A stretch of 64,000 bases of DNA from NCBI GenBank assembly GCA_031276865.1, contig JAISMF010000064.1, forward strand, positions 31,735 through 95,734. The letters are read 5' to 3'. The stretch's first letter is position 1. Every line of letters starts with the position of its first letter. Under the pieces are notes generated by a model, which ran no database searches, was not told where the DNA came from, and was given only the letters and a program-made list of their open reading frames with translations. The position numbers and the translations under genes were made by a program. This document shows positions 19,522 through 28,920 of the stretch, one piece after another. Source of the stretch: Deltaproteobacteria bacterium (lineage in GTDB: Bacteria > Desulfobacterota > Desulfarculia > Adiutricales > Adiutricaceae).

Positions 19522-19560
19522 GACGCCTTAAACGCCTTAAACGCCTTAAACGCCTGAAAC
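19522..19560. repeat. 9-bp microsatellite-like tandem repeat
   Basis: About four consecutive copies of a 9-bp unit (ACGCCTTAA), the last copy altered, in the GC-rich gap between the aconitase and transporter genes. The rest of the gap (19365-19687) holds nothing recognisable. Confidence 0.75.
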
Positions 19561-19687
19561 CCCGACCACACCCGCGGCCCTGAAAAAAATCCGGTCTTCC
19601 GGAAACGAGCGGCCCGCCCGGGGCCGCTTTCACAAGGGGCCGGAAAAAAGAGAGCCCCCGGCCGCTCCGGCTCCAACAGCTTTCCGC

Positions 19688-20812
19688 ATGCCGCTTCCGA
19701 AGAGCTTCCGCAATTACCGCTTCGCCTTTTTGGCGGCTCTGTCCTACGGGCTCTTCAGCCCCTTGGGAAAGCTCCTTTTGGAGGACGTCTCCCCCCTCCT
19801 CCTCTCCTCCGTCTGCTATCTGGGGGCGGGAACGCTCCCCCTCCTTTTTAAAAGCGCCCGGGGCGCTTTTTTTCAGGGATCCAGGACCCCCGCTAGCGGG
19901 GAGGCCGCTTTGGGAAGGGAGGATCTCCCTTCGCTCCTATTAATGGTCCTGCTGGACGGATTGGCCCCGGCGCTTCTTTTCCTGGGTCTTTCCATCGCCA
20001 GCGCCTCCACCGTCGCCCTTTTAAGCAACTTCGAGATAGTCGCCACCGCCCTCATCGCCCTCGTCTTCTTCCAGGAGGCCGTGGGAAGAAGGCTCTGGCT
20101 GGGGATCATGTCCGTGACCCTGGGGGGCGCGCTCCTCTCCCTGGAGGATCCGGGAACGCTCCAGCTCTCCCCGGGGGCCATCCTGGCCCTGGGGGCGGCC
20201 GTCCTCTGGGGCCTCGAAAACAACCTCACCCGCGCTCTGTCTCTGAAAAACCCCCTGGACATAGTGATCGTGAAAGGCCTGGGCTCGGGTCTTTTCGGCC
20301 TCATCCTGGCCTTGGTCTTTGAAAAGCTCCGTTTCGATCTCCTCCACCTCTTGTGCGCCCTTCTTTTAGGCTTCGTCTCCGTGGGTCTCAGCGTGTTCTT
20401 CTACATCCGCGCGCAAAGGGAGCTCGGAGCGGCCAGGACCGGCTCGGTCTACGCCCTGAACCCGTTTTTTGGCGTCCTCGCCTCCTTTTTAATCCTTTCC
20501 GAGCGTCCCGAACCCACCTTTTATCCCGCCCTCGCCTTCATGCTCCTAGGGGTCTTTCTCGCTTTAAGCGAAAAACACTCCCATTTCCACGCCCACGCCC
20601 CCGTAACCCACGAACACCCGCACGTTCACGGCGATCCCCATCACCGGCACGAACACCTTTCCCCGGAAGGCCGGGACCTAAGAGAGGACGTTGCGTCCGG
20701 CCATTCCCACGTCCACACCCACGCAGCCGATCCCCACGTCCACGAGCACAGTCCGGATATCCATCACCGGCACCCGCACGAAGACGAAGAGGATTCGGGA
20801 AATGAAAATTAA
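19688..20812 (+). CDS. DMT/EamA-family transporter with histidine-rich tail
   Basis: A 374-residue inner-membrane protein with about ten hydrophobic helices in residues 1-295, arranged as two EamA-type repeats (for example LSYGLFSPLGKLLLEDVSPLLLS and the later ALGAAVLWGLENNLTRALS). The last 78 residues are a soluble extension packed with His-x-His pairs and Asp/Glu, starting near HSHFHAHAPVTHEHPHVHG. Such tails chelate Zn, Ni, Co or Cu in metal carriers and chaperones, so this member may move, sense or buffer a transition metal (inference). EamA proteins otherwise export amino acids or metabolites. No clear ribosome site precedes the ATG. Confidence 0.85.
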   Translation: MPLPKSFRNYRFAFLAALSYGLFSPLGKLLLEDVSPLLLSSVCYLGAGTLPLLFKSARGAFFQGSRTPASGEAALGREDLPSLLLMVLLDGLAPALLFLGLSIASASTVALLSNFEIVATALIALVFFQEAVGRRLWLGIMSVTLGGALLSLEDPGTLQLSPGAILALGAAVLWGLENNLTRALSLKNPLDIVIVKGLGSGLFGLILALVFEKLRFDLLHLLCALLLGFVSVGLSVFFYIRAQRELGAARTGSVYALNPFFGVLASFLILSERPEPTFYPALAFMLLGVFLALSEKHSHFHAHAPVTHEHPHVHGDPHHRHEHLSPEGRDLREDVASGHSHVHTHAADPHVHEHSPDIHHRHPHEDEEDSGNEN

Positions 20813-21779
20813 TCCCACGCTCTTTCCGAAGCGGCTTGAAAAAAGCGCTCCTTGAAGCGTCCGGAAGAACGCGGGGCCTTTCGAGCGGGAAGGCGAAATA
20901 TAAGAAGACGCCTAGAAACGAAAGAAATAAACACTGAAAAAAGCGGGCTCCGCGGAACAAAAAAACGGATTTATCAGGGTATGATGACCGGCGCCTTAGT
21001 TAATAAAAGGCGAATCGACATCCTTTCCGCACCCGCTTCGCCATGCGCCCCGCCGTTATGTTCGAGACTTAGCTTTAATATCACCACGGCGCTTAAATAT
21101 TGGAAAAAAAATCCATTAATTCAAGGGAACTATTGAATTTTACCGTTCTATCTTTTACCCGCCGGGGTAATAAGATATAATGATTGACGCGTGGATGCCG
21201 CCCTGATGGAAAGCGGGGATGAAATTCTTCTTTCGGGGCGCTTAAAACAATCCGGCGCGGGATGGACGCGCCGTAGCGGGCCGATATTGGCGAGTATAAC
21301 GACCAAAGTCGAAAGTAATCGCGGGAAAAGAGGATGTTTTGGTCTAAACGTTAATTAACTCCAAATAGCGGGAACTTTTAAAATTCTAGGGAAACATGGG
21401 TCTCCGGTAAAGCGGAAAACGCGCATTTTAATAATTAATCGATGGTGATTTACGTCGGCTACAAAAGCGAGCTTGAACTGTGTAGCCTAGGTCGCCACCG
21501 TAAGCGTTATTCGCGGCCCCGCGTCCTTGGCGAATCCTTCGCTAAGCCTCTAAAACGCTCTTGGGCTTGGGATCTAAAGGATGGATCCCCGCCCTCTCGC
21601 TCCCTTTACGACGCCAAGATGAATTCCTTAAAGTCTCACCCGACCCGATTCCGAATTGAATGGGTTGACAATCGCGCTGGGCCAGCCTCCGCTAATGATA
21701 CGGGACATTCATAGCGCGTCCTTATCCTTGACTTCTTATTATTTAAGGCGATAAATGATATATAGGATGATCTAATTAG

Positions 21780-22160
21780 GGACGTTTCCACCTAGCCCTT
21801 AAGTCTTCCAGCCAAACTGAAAAAAGCGATGTAAATGAGGACGTTTCTATTGTGCTGTTATCCAACTTTCCTTACTATTTAACGTATATAATGAAGAAAA
21901 TCATAATTGAAACAGGACATTTCCACTTAGCCCATAAGTCCGCTTCCTCATTGAAATATGTCGATGAAAAATGAGGAAGTTTCTACTTTGTTGTTATCCA
22001 ACTTTTCTTACTATTTGAAGCGTTCCGCAATAGGAAGCCTGATAAAAATTTAGACATTTTTATCGCGCCCTTAAACTACCCCCTTAATTAGGCAAGGTCG
22101 TTTGGGGGGGGGACCTTTCCACAGAGCTGTTATCCTTTCTTTCTTATTATTTAAAGCGTT
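21780..22160. repeat. Diverged ~135-bp tandem repeats
   Basis: A block starting GGACGTTTCCACCTAGCCC at 21780 recurs as GGACATTTCCACTTAGCCC at 21915. An associated block starting GAGGACGTTTCTA at 21837 recurs as GAGGAAGTTTCTA at 21973, so the offset is 135-136 bp in both. Both are followed by TGTTATCCAACTTT and then a CTTACTATTT segment. A partial third copy is at about 22110-22160. No gene is evident inside. Confidence 0.7.
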
Positions 22161-22210
22161 TCATAAAAGAATCTGGAAAAAAAGACTGGACATTTCAACC
22201 GAGCCGCAAC

Positions 22211-22250
22211 GTTTCTACTGTGGAATAACAGTTTCTACTGTGGAATAACA
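22211..22250. repeat. 20-bp perfect tandem repeat of the TTTCTACTGTGG family
   Basis: Two identical 20-bp copies abut at 22211-22230 and 22231-22250, each containing TTTCTACTGTGG followed by AATAACA. The same core recurs three times near 60.97-61.03 kb. The TTCTAC/GTGGAA halves are nearly complementary, so each copy can form a small hairpin or a palindromic protein site. Confidence 0.85.
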
Positions 22251-23030
22251 GAAAAAACATTTTGTTGTTCTTCGTCCATATTATAGTAAAATATTGCTAA
22301 AAGAAGAATAACATATAATTAATAAAAATTTAATTTATTATCATACTAATAAACAATAAGTAAAATATTTTTAATTTAATTTTAATAATTAACAATCATT
22401 CCTCTTAGAAAACAGGAAAAAACGCCAACGCCGGGGAGGGGCGAAAGCAAGAGGCTCGGTCGGGAGACGATTTTTAAAAAAAAGCCTTTATGAACAAAAA
22501 AACCCCGAAGCGAGGTTTGATTTTCACCCGTCCTTAGAGCCGAAAACTCCCTGAAAAATTGAGGCCTTAAGGAAACATGATTTTTAAAATCATGGCGGGG
22601 CCGCATGTTTACTACATGTCATGATTAAAAAAATCATGAAAAAATTTTTTTTAATTTTCTAAAAATTTATCTTGACTTTCACAAAGCGAGCGGGTTAATT
22701 TATATACCGTCATCAAGGAGGCGCTCCTAAACGCTAGGACACTTAGCGCGTAAAATTTTTAACGCCAGATCTTACATTTTCGCGGGAACGTTTTTCCCGC
22801 TTCGGAAATTTCATCCTTAAGCATAAAAAAATCACCACCACGCATGCGGACGCTTGCGACTTATTAACCCTCAACGAATTACGCTCTCACGGCGCTCTCA
22901 CGGCTCATTAAGGTCGGAGGGTAAACGAGCGATGTATAACGCCGCGGCGTTATTTTTAACGGTGGAGATTCTCCCAGGCGTATTTAATCAAGGACGTCAA
23001 TCATGGCGATTGACGCCAGGAGGTATGATT

Positions 23031-23405
23031 ATGAGCGAAGTCACGGTAAAAGATGAGAAGGAATTAGGCGAGGCGCTTAAGAATGGCGCGGATTATATAA
23101 TAGTGGAAGGAGATTTGGCCAATAAAGTTATAAGAATCAAGGCCTCTGGTAATGTCGCTTGGGTTATTGCCATAGGGGCCATAGCGGTCGTGGCGGTCGC
23201 TATGATCGCGTCGATCCCCACGGGTGGGACTTCGGGGGTCGTTGGCGTGGCCGCTTTAGCTCCGGCCGTCGCCGTGTTGGGATCCGGACCGGCCATGGCC
23301 GCCGTCCTCATCGCGGTGGCGGGCGGAGGCGTCGGGGTGTTGAACAGTTTGAGAGGCTATTCGCTGGAAAAAATCAGCGCCGGCCGCGTGATTCTGAGAA
23401 AATAA
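23031..23405 (+). CDS. Small two-helix membrane protein of unknown function
   Basis: 124 residues when started at ATG 23031, which has AGGAGG 7 bases upstream; longer in-frame starts lack a ribosome site. The N-terminal 40 residues are polar (SEVTVKDEKELGEALKNGAD, then IIVEGDLANKVIRIKA). Two strongly hydrophobic, Ala/Gly/Val-rich stretches follow (about residues 43-62 and 75-100). The protein ends in a charged segment, LEKISAGRVILRK. I have the impression of similar small hypothetical proteins in other bacteria but cannot assign a function. It is transcribed towards the large helicase-like gene (convergent, 252 bp apart) and is the only intact plus-strand gene of this island. Confidence 0.7.
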   Translation: MSEVTVKDEKELGEALKNGADYIIVEGDLANKVIRIKASGNVAWVIAIGAIAVVAVAMIASIPTGGTSGVVGVAALAPAVAVLGSGPAMAAVLIAVAGGGVGVLNSLRGYSLEKISAGRVILRK

Positions 23406-23657
23406 CCCCCGCCGCCGAAAGAGTCGCCCTCCCGTCTTAACGCTCCGGTTAACGGCTTCCGGAAGGAACTCTTCCGGGAAAATCCGCCGTCCCGAAACAT
23501 CCCCGGCGTGACGGAATAATTCGTTTCCACCTAAGACTTAAGGCGCGAAAAAACAGGAGCGGGAACTATCCCGGCGGACCTTTTCCCCTCGGGTTCCACC
23601 TCCGCCGGAAAGCCGACCTCAAAAAAAGCCACTATTTTTTCACACCGCTTCGAGCGC

Positions 23658-26600
23658 TCAGGAAAGAACCGCCGCGTCGCCACCGTCCTGGCGGCGGCTC
23701 TCGAGACATATCCTTTTCGCTAGCTTTTCCTCCGTCCTTTCCAGGCTGTTTAAGAGATCCTTGGGAATTCCTCCGGTTTTCCTCTCCAAGAGGGTGAAAA
23801 AGGAGAAGACTCCAAGGATCTTTTTCCGGCATTCGAAATCGAAAGGCGACTCCGGCTGTTTTTCCCCCGCCCCCCTTTCCCCGGGGCGCATGGACTCCCT
23901 CAGCGATCCGAAATCCTCCCCTTCAAGCCAACGGAGGATCCTTTCCTCCCTGGGGAACACGAACTCCAGGACGGAATCCCGCACCATTTGGAAGACGGCC
24001 CCGCCGGCGGGACGGACGGAGTTATCCAACTTCCCTTTCACGATGGAGTTCACAAAACCCAGAATCTTAAGCGCCATCTCCCTGGCGGAGACGGGGTTCA
24101 CGCCGCAGGATTCCAGGCGCGCGGTGAAGGATGCGGACACCTCCCGAAAAAAGAGGTGCGCCTTCACCGCGTCCAAAGAGAAACCTTCGCTTCCGGGCTG
24201 ACGGGGCGGAGTCTCCAGAAGAAAGACGCGGGGAAAGTCGCCCTGGAAGGATTTCAGCAGGGGAATCAGAAGAAGAACCAGGAGAGCGAAGAGGGAGGGC
24301 TCCCTCCACTTCGATTCGGAAGGGATGTCGTCTAAAAACTCCTTCAGCTCGCCGAAGGTCTGGACGTCCAGATTTCGGCTCAAGAGGGGGGCTAAAAGCT
24401 CCCCCTCCCGGTAGCGGAGCTTGATCCTTCCGTCTCGGCCCTTTACGCGGATTTCCTCGAAAAAGACCCCGGGAAAGAGCTCGGTTACCAGCCCGTAGTA
24501 GGAAAAAAGGGAGTTGGCCAGATTGGCCGCGTTCTTGGACCTATTTTGCGAAAGAAGGGATCCGCCCGCGCGGGTGTTGTCCAGAAACCTCGTCATCCCG
24601 GAAAGTTTCGCCGGAGCGCCTTTTCCCAGCTTCAAAGAACAGCCAAGAGCGGCCAGAAAGAAACGCTCCAGAGGCGGTGGGAGCTCTGAAAGTTTTTTCC
24701 GGCGCCCTGGCCCGCCAAGGGCCGTCTCCAACTCCGTTCCGCCCCGCTCCTCCGCCCTTTCGGAAGAAAAGAGACGGAAGAGCTTGTTTTTACGGAAGGA
24801 AAACTGGTACAGGTCGTTTTTATCGAAACCCCTCCACACGTGCCAGTTGATGAGAAGAAGAGGAGGCTTTCCCTCCCTGTCCAAGAGGCTTCGCCTGAAG
24901 CCCTCGACAAAATCGTATTCCGCGATCTCCATTCCCACCGAGGAGTCGAGCCTCGATTTCGACCAGAAGATGCCGTCCAGGAAAAGGGAGGAGGCGGGAA
25001 AATCGGATATTTCGGACAGCGCCGAGTCCCCGGCCAGGATGAAGGGCTCGTTTTTCAAAGGAGCGAGCGAGCGAAAGGCCTCCAGCATGAGGAGGCGGAG
25101 GCGCTCCCCCATGAAGCCGCAGTAATGGAAAATCCCCCTACGGAAAAACTCCAGGTGGAACTCCCCATCCTCCCGGGAGAAGCCCTCCCCTTTAAGAACG
25201 TTCGCAAGCCTCTCCGTAAGTCCAACGGCGGCCGAGACGGAATCGACCTCGCCCCGGCCCATTTCGAGGATGAACTTCGTGAAGCCGAAAAGCACCTTGG
25301 ACGCCGGCGAGGCGTAGACGACCTTCTCCTCCCCCGGAAGCCAGCCGGTAACGATGTTTTTAAAATTCGAACCCCTGTAGCCGTCCAGCAAGAAATCCGC
25401 CGGGGCGAGCTTTGGGTCGCGGAGCTCCTTTAACGTCAGGGCGCGGAAGCGGGCCTCGGGGCAGGTGGCCTGGATCGCCACCCGGGCGGGCGCTTTAAGA
25501 CTTTTCGCGCTCTCCAGTTTAAGCGGGGCCGCCACGACCGGGCCCCTGGGAGAGTTTTTCAAAGACAATATCCTTTCCAGCTCCCTTGCTTCATCCTGGC
25601 TGGAACGACCGGTGAGCATCAGGCGCAGGGGGCTTTTCCCTGTAAGCCTTCTTTCGGCGCTTAAAACGGAGAGCATAGCCAAGGCGGCGTCGGGAGCCCA
25701 GCCGGAGAGGGGATCTCTTAGAACGGAAAAGTCGTCAATCACCACGGCGGAAAGGTTTTTTAAGAAATCCCCGTCCAATAACAGCGGCCCGCAGTCCTCG
25801 TAGGAGACGAACACCGCCCGGACCGAATCGTCTCCGGGGGAGGCCTGCGGCTCCCCCTCCCTGGGGGGGAAAATAATCACATCGTTTTGCGAAAGCTCGA
25901 AAGTATTCGAAAGCGAGGAAAGTTCTAAAAAATTTTCCCAGGCCCTCCGGCGCTGAACTCTTCCCGGGGCTATGAAACAGACTTTTCCCTTTCCAGATCC
26001 GTTTACGGCGGCGCCCCTTTTTCTTCCGCCTCGGGAAAAAGCCGAGGCGTTTTCCGCCTCAAGATTGGGCTCTCCTTCGACCGTCTGTTCTTCCGCTATA
26101 TCCTGGACGCTTTCCGCCAAAAGAGAAAGTGAATTCTTTAAAGCGGCTCCGGCGGAGCGGAGCGCGCCTAGAAGAAACAGGAGCCCCAGAGCGCTTTTCC
26201 CGTTTCTGGGGGCGCCCGTCACGAGGATGTGCTCCCGAGGGTTTTCGTTTAAGGGAAAGAGTTTACGCCTCGCCTCCACGGCGCGGTTTATGAGTCCTCC
26301 CGGAATTTTTCCGCTCCGTAAAAAAGTTTTAAGGAAGGAATCCTCCCCGTCTTCCGTGTCGGGAAGGCTTTCCGAATTCGGAACATGGCCGAAAAAATCC
26401 TTTAAAAACCGCCTCCATTTTCTTTCCGCCACGAAGGCGGCGCGCGGATCTTCCAAATTCTCGGGCCTCTCCTCTTCCGTTTCGGAGTCGTTTGAACAAA
26501 CCCCTCCGCCATCAAAAGGGTAGAGGGCGAACAGTCCGGCGGCGTGGGGAGCCCAGGGCTGATCCTCGGGAAGCGAGAGCGCCCTCTCCGTGAAGGCTGA

Positions 26601-27389
26601 CGAACGCTCGTAATCCTTTTTAAGGAAGAGTTTCCAGCCGGGATAGACGGTTTTCACCTCCGGGTCCTCCAGGTAAGGAGGGCGTTTTCCGAAAACCCGG
26701 CCCTCCCCAGGGCGCTCCCTGTTCCCGTCGGAGTAAAAAGCTCCACCCCGACCGCCTCTCCGGTTGGAGGCGTGATTTTCCGGCCGCTCCCATTCCGAAT
26801 CCCCGGTGAGTCGTCCTCCGTTTCGGCCGCCCACCCCCTCGTCACCGTATCTCCGCTCCCTTTCACGGGCGGGAGCGTTAAGAAAGAGATCGGGAAGGTC
26901 GTAGGGATGCGCCAGCACCATCATCATGGGCTGGGAGAGGATGTAATACCTCAGAGACTCCTTTTCCTCCAAAGAGAAGTCCAAGGGGGCGGCCATGTCT
27001 CCAGCTAGGTGGAAGGCTAAAAGCGCCTTGGGATCCTGGATCTCCAGGGGCGGACGTCCGGCCAGATGCATGAGGATGGGGGGCAGGTTCCCGTCCTCCC
27101 GGGCGAGAATTCTCAAAGTGGAGTCGACGGAGAAAGCCAGGGGATAGCCGCCGGACCCGGCGCTGGATAAGATCCAGTGCGTCTCCCTTCCCCGGGAGGC
27201 GAGAGTTATGGCGCTCTCCCAGAGCACGGTCCCCTCCAGGGCGGGGGGAGGCGGATCTTCCAAGAGGAAACTCACTTCGTTCTGCCTGGATCCGAAGCTC
27301 ACGACGGGATCCTTTCTTAACAGAGGCGAGGACCAGGAGTTCAGGATGCAGAGGGATTTAGCTTCGATGATGGGAAAAAAGAGGCGCAT
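23658..27389 (-). CDS. Large helicase-like protein with eroded SF2 motifs
   Basis: A 1243-residue protein, a full-length paralogue of the helicase at 32.4-36.3 kb. Both begin the same way (MRLFFPI here, MRVYHPV there) with an SSPLLR/TTPLLQ block after it, and they stay collinear to the C-terminus. Here the helicase signatures are damaged. The P-loop is GAPRNGKS (about 391-398), still GxxxxGKS. Motif II is VVIDDFSVL (about 550) instead of IDELH. Motif III is LTGRSS. The region matching the Arg-finger motif GRVGRHGH reads EGFRRSLL. ATP hydrolysis is therefore doubtful, yet the frame is intact over 3.7 kb, which argues for selection on another role. No clear Shine-Dalgarno precedes the start. 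Function unknown. Confidence 0.72.
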   Translation of the reverse strand: MRLFFPIIEAKSLCILNSWSSPLLRKDPVVSFGSRQNEVSFLLEDPPPPALEGTVLWESAITLASRGRETHWILSSAGSGGYPLAFSVDSTLRILAREDGNLPPILMHLAGRPPLEIQDPKALLAFHLAGDMAAPLDFSLEEKESLRYYILSQPMMMVLAHPYDLPDLFLNAPARERERRYGDEGVGGRNGGRLTGDSEWERPENHASNRRGGRGGAFYSDGNRERPGEGRVFGKRPPYLEDPEVKTVYPGWKLFLKKDYERSSAFTERALSLPEDQPWAPHAAGLFALYPFDGGGVCSNDSETEEERPENLEDPRAAFVAERKWRRFLKDFFGHVPNSESLPDTEDGEDSFLKTFLRSGKIPGGLINRAVEARRKLFPLNENPREHILVTGAPRNGKSALGLLFLLGALRSAGAALKNSLSLLAESVQDIAEEQTVEGEPNLEAENASAFSRGGRKRGAAVNGSGKGKVCFIAPGRVQRRRAWENFLELSSLSNTFELSQNDVIIFPPREGEPQASPGDDSVRAVFVSYEDCGPLLLDGDFLKNLSAVVIDDFSVLRDPLSGWAPDAALAMLSVLSAERRLTGKSPLRLMLTGRSSQDEARELERILSLKNSPRGPVVAAPLKLESAKSLKAPARVAIQATCPEARFRALTLKELRDPKLAPADFLLDGYRGSNFKNIVTGWLPGEEKVVYASPASKVLFGFTKFILEMGRGEVDSVSAAVGLTERLANVLKGEGFSREDGEFHLEFFRRGIFHYCGFMGERLRLLMLEAFRSLAPLKNEPFILAGDSALSEISDFPASSLFLDGIFWSKSRLDSSVGMEIAEYDFVEGFRRSLLDREGKPPLLLINWHVWRGFDKNDLYQFSFRKNKLFRLFSSERAEERGGTELETALGGPGRRKKLSELPPPLERFFLAALGCSLKLGKGAPAKLSGMTRFLDNTRAGGSLLSQNRSKNAANLANSLFSYYGLVTELFPGVFFEEIRVKGRDGRIKLRYREGELLAPLLSRNLDVQTFGELKEFLDDIPSESKWREPSLFALLVLLLIPLLKSFQGDFPRVFLLETPPRQPGSEGFSLDAVKAHLFFREVSASFTARLESCGVNPVSAREMALKILGFVNSIVKGKLDNSVRPAGGAVFQMVRDSVLEFVFPREERILRWLEGEDFGSLRESMRPGERGAGEKQPESPFDFECRKKILGVFSFFTLLERKTGGIPKDLLNSLERTEEKLAKRICLESRRQDGGDAAVLS

Positions 27390-27964
27390 TTTTTTCGGTT
27401 CTTATGTTGTTTATCGTACTTCAACATTTTTCAGCAATGTTTTTCCTGCCGAGCGAACTCTTCCGGCGGAGAGGAAGTTTATGCTGATAACGATAAGTGA
27501 TTATACATCCTTTGTTTTAAGATGAGAAACGGATTTGGGAGAAAAAAATTTTATCATAAAGGCGTATGGTTGTCAAACTTAATTTGCAATTTTCGTAAAT
27601 TATATAACGCTGCTTAATTAAATAAAATAAGTTATTAATCCATTCATGAAAAGATATATTCATGTGAAACCATGCGTTTAAAGTAAAAATAATTCTCAAA
27701 CTAGCTATGTAAATATCAGTATCAAAAAAATCATAAAGAATACTATTTTTGATGATATTTTGATGACCGCAAGCGCGGATATCGGTTGCGTCCCCCCTTC
27801 CTTACCAAAATTTTCTAACGCTGTTAGTTAAGCATCAATTAAATATCAAGGAATTGCCGGTATTAAATTGTTTTATATTTATTCTAATGAATTCAAACAA
27901 ATATTTAAACTACGAAAATGACAATATATTAAACCAATAAAATTATTATTTGAAACTAAAAATA
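27390..27964. other. AT-rich spacer without a gene
   Basis: About 0.57 kb of strongly AT-rich DNA that starts right upstream of the helicase-like gene. No supported open frame. It marks the boundary of the AT-rich cassette that follows. Confidence 0.45.
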
Positions 27965-28663
27965 TTACGAATCTCTTTCAACTCTTAAAGACATACGAGT
28001 ATACTTCGTTACGTCAGATTTTGTATTTTTAGTAACGATAAGTAATTTTGCTCTAACTTTAGTATCAAAATGAAACTTCTTCAACTCTTTTTCGGCTTCC
28101 TTTGATAAACCGCCCTTAAATAATTCCGTATCTGTTTTAACGCCAAACTTGTGTTTTATGAGATCTCCAATGACTAATAAGCCTACAATTTCTATTTCTC
28201 TCTCATTTCCTAATTGTGGAATTTTTTTTATTAATTTTTTTCTCTTCGCGGCCTGTTCAGGTGTAATGGTTATTGAAAAAGGATGTGATTTTGTTCTTGT
28301 TGATACAGTTACTTTGCTTCTATCAAGCAAGTTTATTAATCTAAAATAACATTTACGAAGTTTAGGCGATATATTATTAACTAAATCATCAATTTCATAA
28401 TCACCGGATAAAAGAGACAAAAAGATATTTTCGTCTGGAACTTTATTCTCAGATAAGTTGATTAAAGACGGGCGAACATCTTTGACATCCTTCGAAAGTT
28501 GAATTGCAAAAGATGATGGAATAAAACATTGTACTAAAAATTGATTTGTATCTAGAAGTTTATAGTCATACCTGTCATTTTTTCGATCATACTCATTTAG
28601 AAATTCTGATGTTTCCATGAAAATATTTTCTATCTCAACCATTAACGCGGAAAGAAAATTCAT
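27965..28663 (-). CDS. Hypothetical 232-residue protein of the AT-rich cassette
   Basis: I do not recognise this protein. It is soluble and mostly charged, with a low-GC codon use unlike its surroundings, typical of recent acquisition. The N-terminal third is helical (FLSALMVEIENIFMETSEFL). A central segment reads VTVSTRTKSHPFSITITPEQ, and the C-terminus is rich in Lys with short beta-like runs (AKLLIVTKN). It lies 12 bp downstream of the 78-residue gene and appears to be the last of a three-gene operon headed by a broken nucleotidyltransferase. The layout recalls toxin-antitoxin or defence cassettes, but no known toxin motif is visible. Confidence 0.7.
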   Translation of the reverse strand: MNFLSALMVEIENIFMETSEFLNEYDRKNDRYDYKLLDTNQFLVQCFIPSSFAIQLSKDVKDVRPSLINLSENKVPDENIFLSLLSGDYEIDDLVNNISPKLRKCYFRLINLLDRSKVTVSTRTKSHPFSITITPEQAAKRKKLIKKIPQLGNEREIEIVGLLVIGDLIKHKFGVKTDTELFKGGLSKEAEKELKKFHFDTKVRAKLLIVTKNTKSDVTKYTRMSLRVERDS

Positions 28664-28675
28664 AGGAATTGAATG

Positions 28676-28912
28676 TTATGCAATAATTTCCCCTTTGAGC
28701 GATAATTCAATATCATACTGTTTTTTTAACCATTCTGCCGCTTTTAATTCTTCTAGTAATTCTTCATGTTGAAATTGCGAAGACATCAGGTCAGCCTTCG
28801 TAGCCGCGTCGCATGACGCTTTAAAGACGTCGGAATTAATCAGCTTGGCCAACTCGTCTAAGCGCTCATTGATTTTTTCTATAGGACGCGGCATTTGAAT
28901 TGGAAAAAACAT
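28676..28912 (-). CDS. Small helical protein of the AT-rich cassette
   Basis: A 78-residue, highly charged, probably all-helical protein (INERLDELAKLINSDVFK, then HEELLEELKAAEWLKKQYD). It has no membrane segment and no recognised domain. The ATG has TAGGT 6-7 bases upstream, and this ribosome site overlaps the stop codon of the preceding nucleotidyltransferase frame, so translation is probably coupled. Size and position suit an antitoxin or small partner subunit (inference only). Confidence 0.65.
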   Translation of the reverse strand: MFFPIQMPRPIEKINERLDELAKLINSDVFKASCDAATKADLMSSQFQHEELLEELKAAEWLKKQYDIELSLKGEIIA

Positions 28913-28920
28913 TTTTTTAC

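Larger units (their letters stand above)
20813..23030. other. Long gene-poor, repeat-bearing AT-rich region
   Basis: About 2.2 kb without a convincing gene. Base composition drops sharply from that of the flanking genes. It contains diverged ~135-bp repeats (21780-22050), a perfect 20-bp tandem pair (22211-22250) and two inverted repeats built on ATGATT...AATCAT (about 22577-22595 and 22619-22639). An open frame at 21442-21714 has no recognisable motif and is not supported. This looks like the remains of mobile or structural DNA. Confidence 0.55.

Noticed and set aside
21442..21714. A 90-residue protein in the 21 kb gap
   Set aside because: No ribosome site, no recognisable domain, surrounded by degenerate repeats.
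22211..22250. CRISPR-like array or Cas12a-type repeat (TTTCTAC...)
   Set aside because: The repeats abut without spacers, lack the GTAGAT half of the Cas12a hairpin, and no cas gene is present.
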